Source: Clostridia bacterium | Lineage (GTDB): Bacteria; Bacillota; Clostridia; Christensenellales; Borkfalkiaceae | Direction of reading: 5' to 3' | NCBI GenBank assembly: GCA_900767815.1 | Contig: CAAGAM010000135.1 | Location: forward strand, 1-50,696 | Length of the DNA: 50,696 nt | Shown: piece by piece, positions 30,924 to 39,483 of the stretch | How the letters are laid out: each line of letters opens with the position of its first letter | How positions within the stretch are numbered: position 1 is the stretch's first letter | The notes under the pieces: model-generated | The model's input: only the letters and a program-made list of their open reading frames with translations | The model's database searches: none | What the model was told of the DNA's origin: nothing | Program-made: the position numbers and the translations under genes

Positions 30924-33487
30924 AACTGAAAAAAATACACGTTGAAAACTACGGCGGGCTATGCGGACTCGATATGACTTTCGATACGGGCATAAACGAG
31001 GTTTTCGAAAGCAACGGCTACGGAAAAACCACCCTTGCCTCCTTTATCAAAGCCATGTTTTACGGGCTTGCGCCTTACCGCGCCAACGGCAAGGATTTTA
31101 ACGACAGAAGGAAGTATTATCCCTTTTCGGGCGGAAAGTTCGGCGGGAACGTAGAGTTCGGGTTTAACGGCGACGATTATCGCATCGAAAGATTTTTCGG
31201 CAAGAAAAGCGACGTCGAGGACGAGATGAAGGTTTATAAAAACGCCGTTTTGACGGACGATCTCGGGGCGGTTCCCGGGCTTAAAGTTTTCGGGCTGGAC
31301 GAGGAATCGTTTTTGAGAACGCTGTTTATGACTTCCGAAATAACCGAAATTTCTTCGACGAGCGGGATAAACGGGCTTTTGGGCGATTTTGCGAGCGATA
31401 GTTTCGGCGGAGACTACGAAACCGCGCTTTCGAAACTCGAGGCGGCGCGGAAAAAATATAAGGCGGCGAAGGGTAACAACGATCTTATTTCTCAAACGCA
31501 GGCGGAAATAACCGACCTTAAAACAAAAATAGAGAACATAGAAAAGGAAGGAGAGGCTTTAGAGAGGTTTTATTCGGAGCTTAAAGAAGCGGAAGAAAAC
31601 GAAAAACAACTCGGGAAAATTCTTAAAGACGCGTCCGGGAAAAACGTGGAGATCGAAAAATGGAAAACCTACGACAAAATGAGAGCGGACGCGGAAGAGA
31701 AGCGCGAAAGGCTTAAAAGTTTCTCCGAAAAATATCGTAACGGACTGCCCGAAAAAACGGAAATCGAAAGAGCGGAAAAGCTTGCTTTATATGCCGAAAC
31801 GGCAAAGGCAAAGCGCGAGGCGATAAACTTTTCGGAAGATAAAAAATTGCGTTTACAGGCTTATACGCGGACTTTTGCAAACGGAGTGCCGCAGGATAAC
31901 GAGCTTTCGTCGGCGCAGAAACATATAGCGGAAACGTCGGCTTTAACGTCGGAATCGGAGCGGCTCAAAGCGGAAATCGCCGAAAGCGAAAAAAAGGTAA
32001 ATCCGAAATTTGCAAACGCGGACACGGGCGCGGTTTTAAACGATTTGGAGTGCGCCGCCGAGAAACTGCGCGAAAAGCAGGCTCTTTTATCGGCTAAAAG
32101 AAACGCCGCCGAAGCCCCCGCGGCAAAAGACAAAAAAGGTGCGGGCGGGCTTATATTGACGGTGATATCCGTCGCGGCGATTATCGCGGGCGTTGTCACG
32201 GCGGTTTTAACGAGCGGGGCTATAAGATACCTCGGCGCGGCCGTCGGCGCGGCGGGCGTTATCGGGCTTATCTTCGGCATAACGGCTTCCTCGAAAGCGG
32301 GTGCGGCGGATAAAAAACTTAAAGACCGCGAATCGGAAATAATCGCTTTGCAGGCGGAAACCGAAAAATATGCCGACGAAATGAAGGAAATTCTCGTTCC
32401 GCTCGGGTATTATTCGAGAAACGGAGTGATGTTCGATTATGCGAAGTGCAAGGCGGACATAGAGGAATACTTAAAATCCGACAGGGATAAGAAGGAAAAG
32501 CTTGCAAGGCTTGCCGATGTTGACGAAAGGCTTAAAACTGAAACGGAAACCCTCGGCAGATTTTTTGCGGGTTACGGCATGACGATAGCCGAAAGTTCTT
32601 TCGCGGACGCGCTGTATAAGCTTAAAAACATGATCGGCGAATATTCGAGGCTTGCGGAAGAAAGACAATCTTTTGCGCAGAACGACAAGGCGTTTGCCGA
32701 CAAAGAAAGCTCGGCGAAAAGAGAGCTGAACGCCTTTTTCGCAAAGTACGGTTTACTCTGCGATGGTAACGAAAAAGTCCTGTTAAAGAGCTTAGAGGCG
32801 GACTTATCCGAAACAGAACGTTTAAAAAAGGATTGCGCGGAGCTTACCGCTTCCGCGGAGGAATACCGAAAGAAGAATGAGCTAAAAGCGCGCCCCGAAG
32901 GGGAAGCGACGGATATAGGAGACGTATCGGAAAGGTATAGGGCGTGTCAGAGAGCCATCGCGATAAAACGCGGCGAAATATCCGCGGCGGAATCGGTTTA
33001 CGAAACTTTGCAGGATAACAAATCGCGCTTGGATGACGCGGAAGAAAGACTTGCGGAATATAAGGAAAGGCGCGCGATCATCTCGCTTGCGGAAGATTAT
33101 ATCAAAGCGGCGGACGCTAAACTTCAACAAAAATACGTCGCGCCCGTCAAGGATAAATTTGTCGAGTTTTCCGCGCCGATTGAAAAGGCTTTAGGCGAAA
33201 AAGTCGTTATGGATAAGGACTTCAGAATTTATTTCGAAAGCGGCGGCGAAATAAGGGACGATAAGCATTTAAGCTCGGGGCAGAGGTGTATTTTGTCGCT
33301 GTGCTTCAGGTTAAGCCTTATCGAAAACGCATTCGGCGGCGAAAAACCGTTCATTATTATGGACGACCCGTTCGTAAATCTCGACAAAGAACATATCGAA
33401 AAGACTCTCGAATTTTTGAAAAGCGTTTCTAAAGACGAGCAGATAATTTATTTCTGCTGCCACGAAAGCCGAAGCACGAAAAAATAA
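30920..33487 (+). CDS. SbcC/YhaN-like ATPase with coiled coils and a membrane hairpin
   Basis: 855 residues. The N-terminal P-loop is ESNGYGKTTLASFIKAMFYG (the first Gly of the classic motif is Glu, as I recall for relatives in Clostridia). Long charged coiled-coil stretches run from about 190 to 400 and 460 to 760. In between, GGLILTVISVAAIIAGVVTA and a second hydrophobic segment (about 412-455) look like two membrane helices, a YhaN feature absent from SbcC and Rad50. The C terminus has the ABC signature LSSGQRC and Walker B FIIMDDPFVNLD. It probably works with the nuclease encoded just upstream on DNA breaks near the membrane. Confidence 0.88.
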   Translation: MKLKKIHVENYGGLCGLDMTFDTGINEVFESNGYGKTTLASFIKAMFYGLAPYRANGKDFNDRRKYYPFSGGKFGGNVEFGFNGDDYRIERFFGKKSDVEDEMKVYKNAVLTDDLGAVPGLKVFGLDEESFLRTLFMTSEITEISSTSGINGLLGDFASDSFGGDYETALSKLEAARKKYKAAKGNNDLISQTQAEITDLKTKIENIEKEGEALERFYSELKEAEENEKQLGKILKDASGKNVEIEKWKTYDKMRADAEEKRERLKSFSEKYRNGLPEKTEIERAEKLALYAETAKAKREAINFSEDKKLRLQAYTRTFANGVPQDNELSSAQKHIAETSALTSESERLKAEIAESEKKVNPKFANADTGAVLNDLECAAEKLREKQALLSAKRNAAEAPAAKDKKGAGGLILTVISVAAIIAGVVTAVLTSGAIRYLGAAVGAAGVIGLIFGITASSKAGAADKKLKDRESEIIALQAETEKYADEMKEILVPLGYYSRNGVMFDYAKCKADIEEYLKSDRDKKEKLARLADVDERLKTETETLGRFFAGYGMTIAESSFADALYKLKNMIGEYSRLAEERQSFAQNDKAFADKESSAKRELNAFFAKYGLLCDGNEKVLLKSLEADLSETERLKKDCAELTASAEEYRKKNELKARPEGEATDIGDVSERYRACQRAIAIKRGEISAAESVYETLQDNKSRLDDAEERLAEYKERRAIISLAEDYIKAADAKLQQKYVAPVKDKFVEFSAPIEKALGEKVVMDKDFRIYFESGGEIRDDKHLSSGQRCILSLCFRLSLIENAFGGEKPFIIMDDPFVNLDKEHIEKTLEFLKSVSKDEQIIYFCCHESRSTKK

Positions 33488-33558
33488 AATTGCGGGTTTG
33501 ACAAGTTTAAACGCAAAGTGAAGGTTTAAAAAACCGCAAAACGGGCGATAATCACGTT

Positions 33559-33801
33559 ATGATTAAATCGAGCGTGAATATCGGAACGGTAAAAAAGGCT
33601 ATAGAAAAATGTCTGAACGAGGACGTTGCGGTTAAAGTCAATCTCGGCAGGAATAAATACGTTTCGTACAAAGGCAGAATCACCAACGTGTATCCCGCGT
33701 TGTTTACCGTTTCGCCTTACGGCGAATTCAACGGAAAAACGAGTTTTTCTTATTCCGAGGTGTGTTGCGGAAACGTGATTATAAAAAGATATAAAACCTA
33801 A
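33559..33801 (+). CDS. veg: Veg family protein
   Basis: 80 residues. It fits the Veg family: an N-terminal helix, KVNLGRNKYVSYKGRITNVY, PALFTVSPYGEFNGKTSFSY and SEVCCGNVII. Veg of Bacillus influences biofilm matrix gene expression and spore outgrowth; its molecular role is unsettled. No ribosome site is visible. Instead GATAAT (33547-33552) lies exactly six bases before the ATG, a spacing seen at two other genes here, so it might be leaderless, though its -35 box is weak. Confidence 0.85.
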   Translation: MIKSSVNIGTVKKAIEKCLNEDVAVKVNLGRNKYVSYKGRITNVYPALFTVSPYGEFNGKTSFSYSEVCCGNVIIKRYKT

Positions 33802-33809
33802 TAAAAAGT

Positions 33810-33840
33810 GCGGGCGGGTCGAAATTTTCGACCCGCCCGC
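33810..33840. terminator. Terminator between convergent veg and PH-like genes
   Basis: GCGGGCGGGTCGAAA (33810-33824) pairs with TTTCGACCCGCCCGC (33826-33840). The T-rich side (ACTTTTTATT) is on the minus strand, so it mainly ends the leftward gene. Confidence 0.85.
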
Positions 33841-33886
33841 AAGCGTTATAAACAATTATCGGACGATTATAAGCCGATATATAATT

Positions 33887-34345
33887 TTATTTCGGTTGCG
33901 AATCGGTTTGTTCGTAAGACACGTTGCGATTGTGTTTCATTATTTCGGAGCAGAAATCGTCGAACTTAGCGGGTTCGATAACGACGTTTAACGTGCTTTC
34001 GTCGGTGAAAACAATCGTAAGTCGGTTTGTGCGGATGTTTTTTACGAGCGAGGAAACGTCGCTCGTTTTGTATTTGTCCGATAAAAACCCGAACGCGACT
34101 TTGATATACTTTTCGCTTATCAGATAGTAAGACGAGATTATCGCGCTCGTGACGAAAGAGGCAAAAGCGATCGGCCGAACAAGGCATAACGCGATGCGGA
34201 TATATTCGTAAGCCGTCATCTGAACGGGGTTATCGAGCGAAACTATCAGCCTGTAAAGGTTCCAGCCGAAGCATACCGCGGCTAAAACGTAAATGAGCGC
34301 AAAAATCAGATACATGTAATTTTTATATTTATATTTGAATTTCAT
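33887..34345 (-). CDS. Membrane protein with a PH-like C-terminal domain, unknown function
   Basis: 152 residues. Two hydrophobic segments (about residues 11-33 and 48-75) are followed by YYLISEKYIKVAFGFLSDKY and TNRLTIVFTDESTLNVVIEP, the strand pattern of bacterial PH (bPH2-like) domains, and a polar tail. There is no Shine-Dalgarno site. A TTGATT-17-TATAAT promoter places the predicted start site on the A of this ATG, suggesting a leaderless message. M11 is an alternative start, also without a ribosome site. I recognise no specific function. Confidence 0.75.
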   Translation of the reverse strand: MKFKYKYKNYMYLIFALIYVLAAVCFGWNLYRLIVSLDNPVQMTAYEYIRIALCLVRPIAFASFVTSAIISSYYLISEKYIKVAFGFLSDKYKTSDVSSLVKNIRTNRLTIVFTDESTLNVVIEPAKFDDFCSEIMKHNRNVSYEQTDSQPK

Positions 34346-34351
34346 GGCTTA

Positions 34352-34380
34352 ATTATACTTTAAACGCTTGTAAAAATCAA
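34352..34380 (-). promoter_or_regulatory. Leaderless-type promoter of the PH-like gene
   Basis: Minus strand TTGATT (34375-34380), 17-base spacer, TATAAT (34352-34357), then six bases to the ATG. The usual start distance puts +1 at 34345, the first base of the start codon. Confidence 0.75.
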
Positions 34381-34418
34381 GCGCAATAAGGACAATTGTT
34401 TAAACCCGCTCAAATAAT

Positions 34419-34447
34419 TTGCAAATTTCGCCGATATATGATACAAT
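34419..34447 (+). promoter_or_regulatory. Promoter for the ABC-F gene
   Basis: TTGCAA (34419-34424), 17-base spacer, TACAAT (34442-34447). Confidence 0.65.
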
Positions 34448-34531
34448 TTCTTCCGATAAATTTCTTTTGATTGCCGCGGTTGCGCTTTTATTCCCGATAT
34501 TCTTGACGGGCATGCGGCAGACGGAGATAAA

Positions 34532-36076
34532 ATGAGTATTCTTGAAATCAAAGGGCTTACGCACCGCTACGACGACAGATATCTGTTCGTTAAATCCGAC
34601 CTTACGGTGAACAGCGGCGAACATATAGGGGTTGTCGGGCTTAACGGCGCGGGAAAGTCCACGTTTATAAATATCGTCGCGGGCAAGCTCGTGCAGGACG
34701 AGGGCGAAATAAAAAGGCTTCCGCGCATGCGTATAGGCTATCTCGATCAGCACGCAACGCTCGATAAATCGCTTACGGTTATGGAGTATCTTCGCGGCGC
34801 GTTTTCTTATCTCGACGAAAAAAACGCCGAACTCGAGCAGATTTATGCCGATATGTGCAGCGCGGAGGGCGAAAAACTCGACGAACTCGTTGCAAAATCC
34901 GCCGAAATTCAGGAAGAACTTGACGACGCCGATTATTACGACTTAGAGGCGCAGATAAAAAAGATTGCCAACGGACTCGGCGTCAATAAATTCGGCTACG
35001 ATACGGTTATAGGAAATTTGTCGGGCGGAGAGAGGGCTAAGCTCATGCTTTCCAAGCTTCTTTTGGAGGGGCAGGATTTAACTCTTTTAGACGAACCGAC
35101 GAACTTTCTGGACGTGGAACATATCGAATGGCTCACGAAATTCCTTAATTCTTATAAAAAGACTTTTCTCGTTATCTCGCACGACACCGTGTTTTTAAAC
35201 AACGTCGCGAAGATGATAGTCAGCATCGAGAACGGAAAGATAACAAAATTTACGGGCAATTACGATCAGTTTCTGGTTAAGCGCGAAATTTTAAATAAAC
35301 AATACGAGGACGAATATAACCGCCAGCAAGCCGAAATCAAAAAGCTTCAGGACTATATCGACCGCAACAAGGCGCGCGCGTCCACTGCGGGCATGGCTAA
35401 TTCACGAAAGAAAATGCTCGACAGGATCGAGCTTATGGCGAAGCCCGTTACGGAAAAGGATTGTTATTTCCGCTTCCCGTATATCGACCTCAACACCAAA
35501 GACCTTCTGATCGTCAAAGGGCTTAAAGTGGGGTATACCTCGCAACTCATTCCCGACGTGGATTTTCATCTCGGTTCGAGATCGAAAATATGGATAAGAG
35601 GAACGAACGGCGTAGGTAAAACCACTCTTTTGAAAACGCTTATGCGGAAAATTCCGTCGCTCGGCGGAAGCTTCAATTTCCACCCCGCGGCGAAAATAGG
35701 ATATATAGAGCAAGAACTCGGCTTTGAAAACGGCAATTTGTCGGCGTATAACGTATATCTCAACGCCTTTCCGAGGTGTTCGCAAAAGGAAGTGCGTTCC
35801 GCCCTTGCGACCGTGGGGCTTTCGGGCGATCTTGCGGTCAAACCCGTTTCAACGCTTTCGGGCGGGGAGATGATGAGGCTTAAACTCGCGATTTTGTGCA
35901 ATTCGCCGTCGAACATTCTTATCCTCGACGAACCGACGAATCACCTCGACGTAAAAGCTAAAAAAGCTTTGAGAGACGCTCTCCTTGCGTATGAAGGCGC
36001 GCTTATTCTCGTAACGCACGAACCCGATTTCGCGGAAGGACTGTGCGATATAGTTTTCGACGCAAAAGCAAAATAA
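34532..36076 (+). CDS. ABC-F family ATPase (translation factor/ribosome protection type)
   Basis: 514 residues with two ABC domains and no membrane part. Domain 1: Walker A GLNGAGKST (36-44), signature LSGGE, Walker B LTLLDEPTNFLD. Linker: the charged helix YEDEYNRQQAEIKKLQDYID, typical of ABC-F (P-site tRNA interaction motif). Domain 2: GTNGVGKTT (from about 357), LSGGEMMRLKLA, ILILDEPTNHLD. ABC-F proteins act on the ribosome, either easing stalls or giving antibiotic resistance; this subgroup cannot be settled here. ATG 34532 is behind GGAGA. Confidence 0.93.
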   Translation: MSILEIKGLTHRYDDRYLFVKSDLTVNSGEHIGVVGLNGAGKSTFINIVAGKLVQDEGEIKRLPRMRIGYLDQHATLDKSLTVMEYLRGAFSYLDEKNAELEQIYADMCSAEGEKLDELVAKSAEIQEELDDADYYDLEAQIKKIANGLGVNKFGYDTVIGNLSGGERAKLMLSKLLLEGQDLTLLDEPTNFLDVEHIEWLTKFLNSYKKTFLVISHDTVFLNNVAKMIVSIENGKITKFTGNYDQFLVKREILNKQYEDEYNRQQAEIKKLQDYIDRNKARASTAGMANSRKKMLDRIELMAKPVTEKDCYFRFPYIDLNTKDLLIVKGLKVGYTSQLIPDVDFHLGSRSKIWIRGTNGVGKTTLLKTLMRKIPSLGGSFNFHPAAKIGYIEQELGFENGNLSAYNVYLNAFPRCSQKEVRSALATVGLSGDLAVKPVSTLSGGEMMRLKLAILCNSPSNILILDEPTNHLDVKAKKALRDALLAYEGALILVTHEPDFAEGLCDIVFDAKAK

Positions 36077-36081
36077 AATAT

Positions 36082-36116
36082 AACGGCGCGCCTCGTGTGT
36101 GCCGTTTAAATTTTGA
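36082..36116 (+). terminator. Weak hairpin after the ABC-F gene
   Basis: AACGGC (36082-36087) pairs with GCCGTT (36101-36106), followed by TAAATTTT. It is a modest terminator candidate. Confidence 0.4.
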
Positions 36117-36122
36117 TAAAAT

Positions 36123-36147
36123 GCGGCTATAAGCCGATTATCGATAG
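36123..36147 (-). repeat. Dispersed TAATCG motif, minus orientation
   Basis: On the minus strand it reads CGATAATCGGCTTATAGCCG, with the perfect CGGCT/AGCCG inverted repeat inside. It lies just before the transporter start. Confidence 0.6.
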
Positions 36148-36160
36148 TTTTTATATAACA

Positions 36161-37270
36161 ATGACAACAGTTTTGAAGTTTATAAAGAAGAACGCGGTTT
36201 TATGCCTTGCATGCGTTGCCGCCGTTACGACGATGTTTTTCGTTCCGCCCGACGCGGAATATAAGGGGTATTTCGATTTTTCCGCGCTCGGTTGTCTTTT
36301 CGGAACGCTCCTCGTCGTGGAAGCTCTTTCAAATATCAGATTTTTCGAAATTCTTGCAAGGAAAATCGTAACGAAATTCAAAAATATGCGGAATATAGTT
36401 TTCGCGCTCGTATTCATTACGTATTTCGGTTCGATGATCATGGCGAACGACATGGCTCTCATCACCTTTCTTCCGCTCGGTTATTTCGTGCTTACGAGAA
36501 CGGAAAAGAAAGAATATATGGCGTTCGTTTTCATCATGCAGAATATCGCCGCAAACCTCGGCGGAATGCTCACTCCTTTCGGAAATCCGCAAAATCTCTA
36601 TCTTTATTCTTATTATAAAATACCGAACGTCGAGTTTTTAAAGATAATGTTTCCGCCGTTTATAGTGTCGCTCGCAATGATAATCGCGTGCTGTTTTATA
36701 GTAAAAAAAGAACCCGCGGAGATAAAAGACGACGTTTATTATACCTTGGATAAGCCTAAAACGATAATTTATCTCGTGCTTTTCGCCCTTTCCGTCTGTT
36801 CCGTTCTTCGCGTTTTCCCTTTTTATATAGGTATAGGAATAGCGACGATCGGAGTTCTTATTCTGGGCAGGAAGGCTTTTAAAACGGTTAATTATCCCTT
36901 GCTTTTAACCTTCTGCGCCTTCTTCGTTTTCAGCGGCAATATGTCGCGTATAGACGCCGTTCATCGGCTTATAGGCGGACTTTTGGATAAAAACACATTG
37001 CTCGTTTCCGTTCTTTCCTGCCAGGTGATTTCCAACGTCCCGTCGGCAACGCTCCTTTGTAAATTTACCTCTTCCTACGCGCCTCTTCTTGCGGGCGTGA
37101 ACGTCGGCGGGCTGGGAACGCCAATTGCGAGCCTTGCAAGTTTGATAACTCTCGGCAAATATAAGGAGACGGGCGGGAACACCGCGAAATATCTCGGCAA
37201 GTTTCTGCTTGTCAATTTTTCCTTCCTTATAATCCTCGTGCTGTTCGAACTTTTCGTCGTCCGCGTGTAA
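36161..37270 (+). CDS. Anion transporter of the SLC13/CitMHS/ArsB superfamily
   Basis: 369 residues, about ten hydrophobic helices. GSMIMANDMALITFLPLGYF with the later NLGGMLTPFGNPQNL and SNVPSATLLCKF are the reentrant-loop motifs of this ion-transporter superfamily (citrate, sulfate, arsenite, dicarboxylates). The substrate is unknown. The frame is open to a TTG at 36113, but those extra residues run through the dispersed motif and do not look like protein, so I use ATG 36161, which also lacks a clear ribosome site. A motif-like ATCGGCTTATAGGCGG also occurs inside the gene at 36963-36978. Confidence 0.82.
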   Translation: MTTVLKFIKKNAVLCLACVAAVTTMFFVPPDAEYKGYFDFSALGCLFGTLLVVEALSNIRFFEILARKIVTKFKNMRNIVFALVFITYFGSMIMANDMALITFLPLGYFVLTRTEKKEYMAFVFIMQNIAANLGGMLTPFGNPQNLYLYSYYKIPNVEFLKIMFPPFIVSLAMIIACCFIVKKEPAEIKDDVYYTLDKPKTIIYLVLFALSVCSVLRVFPFYIGIGIATIGVLILGRKAFKTVNYPLLLTFCAFFVFSGNMSRIDAVHRLIGGLLDKNTLLVSVLSCQVISNVPSATLLCKFTSSYAPLLAGVNVGGLGTPIASLASLITLGKYKETGGNTAKYLGKFLLVNFSFLIILVLFELFVVRV

Positions 37271-37351
37271 AATCGGAATATCGGGCGGGGAGAAAAATAA
37301 GCGTATAAAAATAAAAAAGGTTGAGAAAAAATAAAAAGTCGGCAAAAATAA

Positions 37352-37380
37352 TTGACATAATTTTTTGATTCAATTATAAT
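37352..37380 (+). promoter_or_regulatory. Promoter for gap
   Basis: Full consensus TTGACA (37352-37357), 17-base spacer, TATAAT (37375-37380), as expected for a highly expressed gene. Confidence 0.92.
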
Positions 37381-37477
37381 GTATACGGAAAATTCGGGCA
37401 GGGCGATACGCTTTGCATCGGGCAATAACCGGACGAATTTTAAAATATGTAATATTTATATCGGAGGAACATATATT

Positions 37478-38539
37478 ATGGCAAATGTTAAAGTTGCGAT
37501 CAACGGTTTCGGAAGAATCGGACGTCTTGCTTTCAGACAGATGTTCGGCGCGGAAGGCTATGAAGTTGTAGCTATCAACGATCTTACGAGCCCCAAGATG
37601 CTCGCTCACCTTTTGAAATACGATACTGCTCAGGGCAGCTACGTTGCAAAGGGTCACACCGTTACTTACAAGGATTCGGTTTTAGGCGAAGACGGAAAGA
37701 CCGTTGTCGTTCCCGGTTCCATCACCGTAGACGGAAAGGAAATCACCATTTACGCTTGCCCGAAGGCTGCGGATCTTCCCTGGGGTAAACTCGGAGTAGA
37801 CGTAGTTCTGGAATGCACGGGCTTCTACACTTCCAAAGAGAAGAGCATGGCTCACATTCAGGCAGGAGCAAAGAAAGTCGTTATTTCCGCTCCCGCAGGC
37901 AACGACCTTAAGACTATCGTTTACAACGTTAACAACGAAACTCTTACCGCAGACGATCAGATTATTTCCGCTGCTTCCTGCACGACTAACTGTCTCGCTC
38001 CCATGGCAAAAGCTTTGAACGATACTTATCCCATTCAGAGCGGTATCATGACTACCGTTCACGCATACACGGGCGATCAGATGATTCTCGACGGTCCTCA
38101 CAGAAAGGGCGACCTTAGAAGAGCGAGAGCGGGCGCGATGAACATCGTTCCCAACTCCACCGGCGCCGCTAAGGCAATCGGTCTCGTTATCCCCGAACTC
38201 AACGGCAAGCTCATCGGTTCTGCGCAGAGAGTTCCCACCTGCACCGGTTCGACCACTATTCTGGTTGCGGTTGTTAAAGGTAAGGATATCACTAAAGATT
38301 CTATCAATGCCGCTATGAAGGCTGCTTCCAACGAATCTTTCGGATATAACACCGACGAAATCGTTTCGTCCGACGTTATCGGTATGAGATACGGTTCGCT
38401 TTTCGACGCAACTCAGACTATGGTTGCCAAGCTCGACGACGACACTTATCAGGTACAGGTAGTTTCGTGGTACGATAACGAAAACTCTTACACTTCTCAG
38501 ATGGTAAGAACTATCAAATATTTCGCTAACGTTAAATAA
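37478..38539 (+). CDS. gap: Glyceraldehyde-3-phosphate dehydrogenase
   Basis: 353 residues, slightly longer than the usual 335. It oxidises glyceraldehyde 3-phosphate to 1,3-bisphosphoglycerate with NAD in glycolysis. NAD-binding INGFGRIGRLAFR is at the N terminus and the catalytic cysteine is C168 in SAASCTTNCLAP; HAYTGDQMILDGPHRKGDLR, RVPTCTGSTT and SWYDNENSYTSQM follow. Codon choice is biased towards TTC, CTT/CTC and GGT/GGC, consistent with high expression. ATG 37478 is behind GGAGGA. The frame is open upstream to 37379, which is promoter DNA. It is transcribed alone. Confidence 0.97.
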   Translation: MANVKVAINGFGRIGRLAFRQMFGAEGYEVVAINDLTSPKMLAHLLKYDTAQGSYVAKGHTVTYKDSVLGEDGKTVVVPGSITVDGKEITIYACPKAADLPWGKLGVDVVLECTGFYTSKEKSMAHIQAGAKKVVISAPAGNDLKTIVYNVNNETLTADDQIISAASCTTNCLAPMAKALNDTYPIQSGIMTTVHAYTGDQMILDGPHRKGDLRRARAGAMNIVPNSTGAAKAIGLVIPELNGKLIGSAQRVPTCTGSTTILVAVVKGKDITKDSINAAMKAASNESFGYNTDEIVSSDVIGMRYGSLFDATQTMVAKLDDDTYQVQVVSWYDNENSYTSQMVRTIKYFANVK

Positions 38540-38560
38540 TTTTATCGAAGTATAAATTTA

Positions 38561-38590
38561 AGCCCGCGGGAATTTCCCGCGGGCTTTTTG
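38561..38590 (+). terminator. Terminator after gap
   Basis: AGCCCGCGGGAA (38561-38572) pairs perfectly with TTCCCGCGGGCT (38574-38585), then TTTTTGCG. Confidence 0.92.
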
Positions 38591-38632
38591 CGTTTTTAAA
38601 ACGACTTTGCTATTAAGTTGTTATTAAGTTGT

Positions 38633-39115
38633 TTACACCTTCTCGGTGCGGTGCTTGATTTCGTAAACCGCCGTTGCAAGCGCGATGAGTTTCGTTTCCG
38701 GGATTCGCCCCTTTGCCGCTTCCTGCAAGGCGGTTTTGATTTCTTCGAGAGTTTCCTTCGATTTTATGGTTTTGAGTTGCTTTTTGGTGAGTTTTGCTTT
38801 CGGGATAGCCGCGTTTATCACTTCGTCTATTATTCCGTCCCCTTCCTCGCCCGTAAAAACCGAGCGGACAAAGTAAGAAACGCCGCATATGCTCGCGCCC
38901 TTTTCAAGACACATTATAATATCTTTTTGCAAAAGCGTGACGTACAGCGCGTAAAAGGCAACGGACAAAACGAACCTTAAAGCGAGTTCTGCCCTTTTGT
39001 TCATTTTCGGGAACAACTTTTTTGCTGCCGCCACGCATGCGCAAACGGCGAAAGCAAGAATGAGAACTTCAACTCCGTATTTATCGAAAGTTGCATAAAA
39101 ACCTACGTTTTCCAT
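38633..39115 (-). CDS. Membrane protein, 160 residues, unknown (holin-like layout)
   Basis: From ATG 39115, behind GGGAGGA. A first hydrophobic helix (VEVLILAFAVCACVAAAKKLF, split around residues 15-33) and a second (LALRFVLSVAFYALYVTLLQ, about 42-62) are followed by a soluble helical domain rich in Lys and Glu (KLTKKQLKTIKSKETLEEIK, then TALQEAAKGRIPETKLIAL). A small protein with two N-terminal helices and a charged tail recalls phage holins, but there are no lysis or phage genes nearby, so I leave it unknown. It shares a promoter with a 29-codon ORF upstream. Confidence 0.75.
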   Translation of the reverse strand: MENVGFYATFDKYGVEVLILAFAVCACVAAAKKLFPKMNKRAELALRFVLSVAFYALYVTLLQKDIIMCLEKGASICGVSYFVRSVFTGEEGDGIIDEVINAAIPKAKLTKKQLKTIKSKETLEEIKTALQEAAKGRIPETKLIALATAVYEIKHRTEKV

Positions 39116-39217
39116 AATTTTTCCTCCCTTTTGCAAGGAGAGCCGTCGGTAGTCCGGCGTAAACGGGTTACGACGCAAAAATACTGTCGTATTGCCGAAA
39201 ACGCCAGAATACGCGGC

Positions 39218-39307
39218 TTATAGCGGAAAAACGCCGTCGGGAAGAGGAGGAATGCTTTTCTTCGATATGTCGTTCAACTTTTCTCTGAAATAAAATTTTT
39301 CCTTCAC
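39218..39307 (-). CDS. 29-residue peptide, possible leader peptide or small protein
   Basis: GTG 39307 lies nine bases after a perfect AAGGAGG (39317-39323). The product is MKEKFYFREKLNDISKK followed by SIPPLPDGVFPL. It is the first reading frame of the transcript from the promoter at 39372-39399, about 100 bases ahead of the 160-residue membrane protein. The strong ribosome site argues that it is translated. Function is unknown; it might be an attenuation peptide or an independent small protein. Confidence 0.55.
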   Translation of the reverse strand: MKEKFYFREKLNDISKKSIPPLPDGVFPL

Positions 39308-39327
39308 GGTAACCCGCCTCCTTGCTT

Positions 39328-39399
39328 AGCCGCAGTCTCTTGCGGCTATCTATGTTATCAGACGCGCCGCCATTATACTATAAAAAAGGAGAAAGTCAA
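39328..39399 (-). promoter_or_regulatory. Promoter and leader hairpin of the small membrane protein operon
   Basis: Minus strand TTGACT (39394-39399), 16-base spacer, TATAAT (39372-39377). In the leader AGCCGCA and TGCGGCT (39328-39334, 39341-39347) form a seven-bp hairpin with a six-base loop, just before the AAGGAGG site of the 29-residue ORF. Confidence 0.75.
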
Positions 39400-39483
39400 T
39401 AACCTTGTGCATGAAAAAATTAAAAAAGCAAAACGCTTGAAGAAATTGAGCGTTTTGCCGACTTTAAAAATATCCGAATTGTT

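Noticed and set aside
36113..36160. TTG start extending the anion transporter by 16 residues
   Set aside because: The extension translates the dispersed TAATCG motif and has no ribosome site; the later ATG gives a normal N terminus.
38633..39115. Phage holin
   Set aside because: Only the two-helix layout fits; no endolysin, structural or integrase gene is present, so I left it as unknown.
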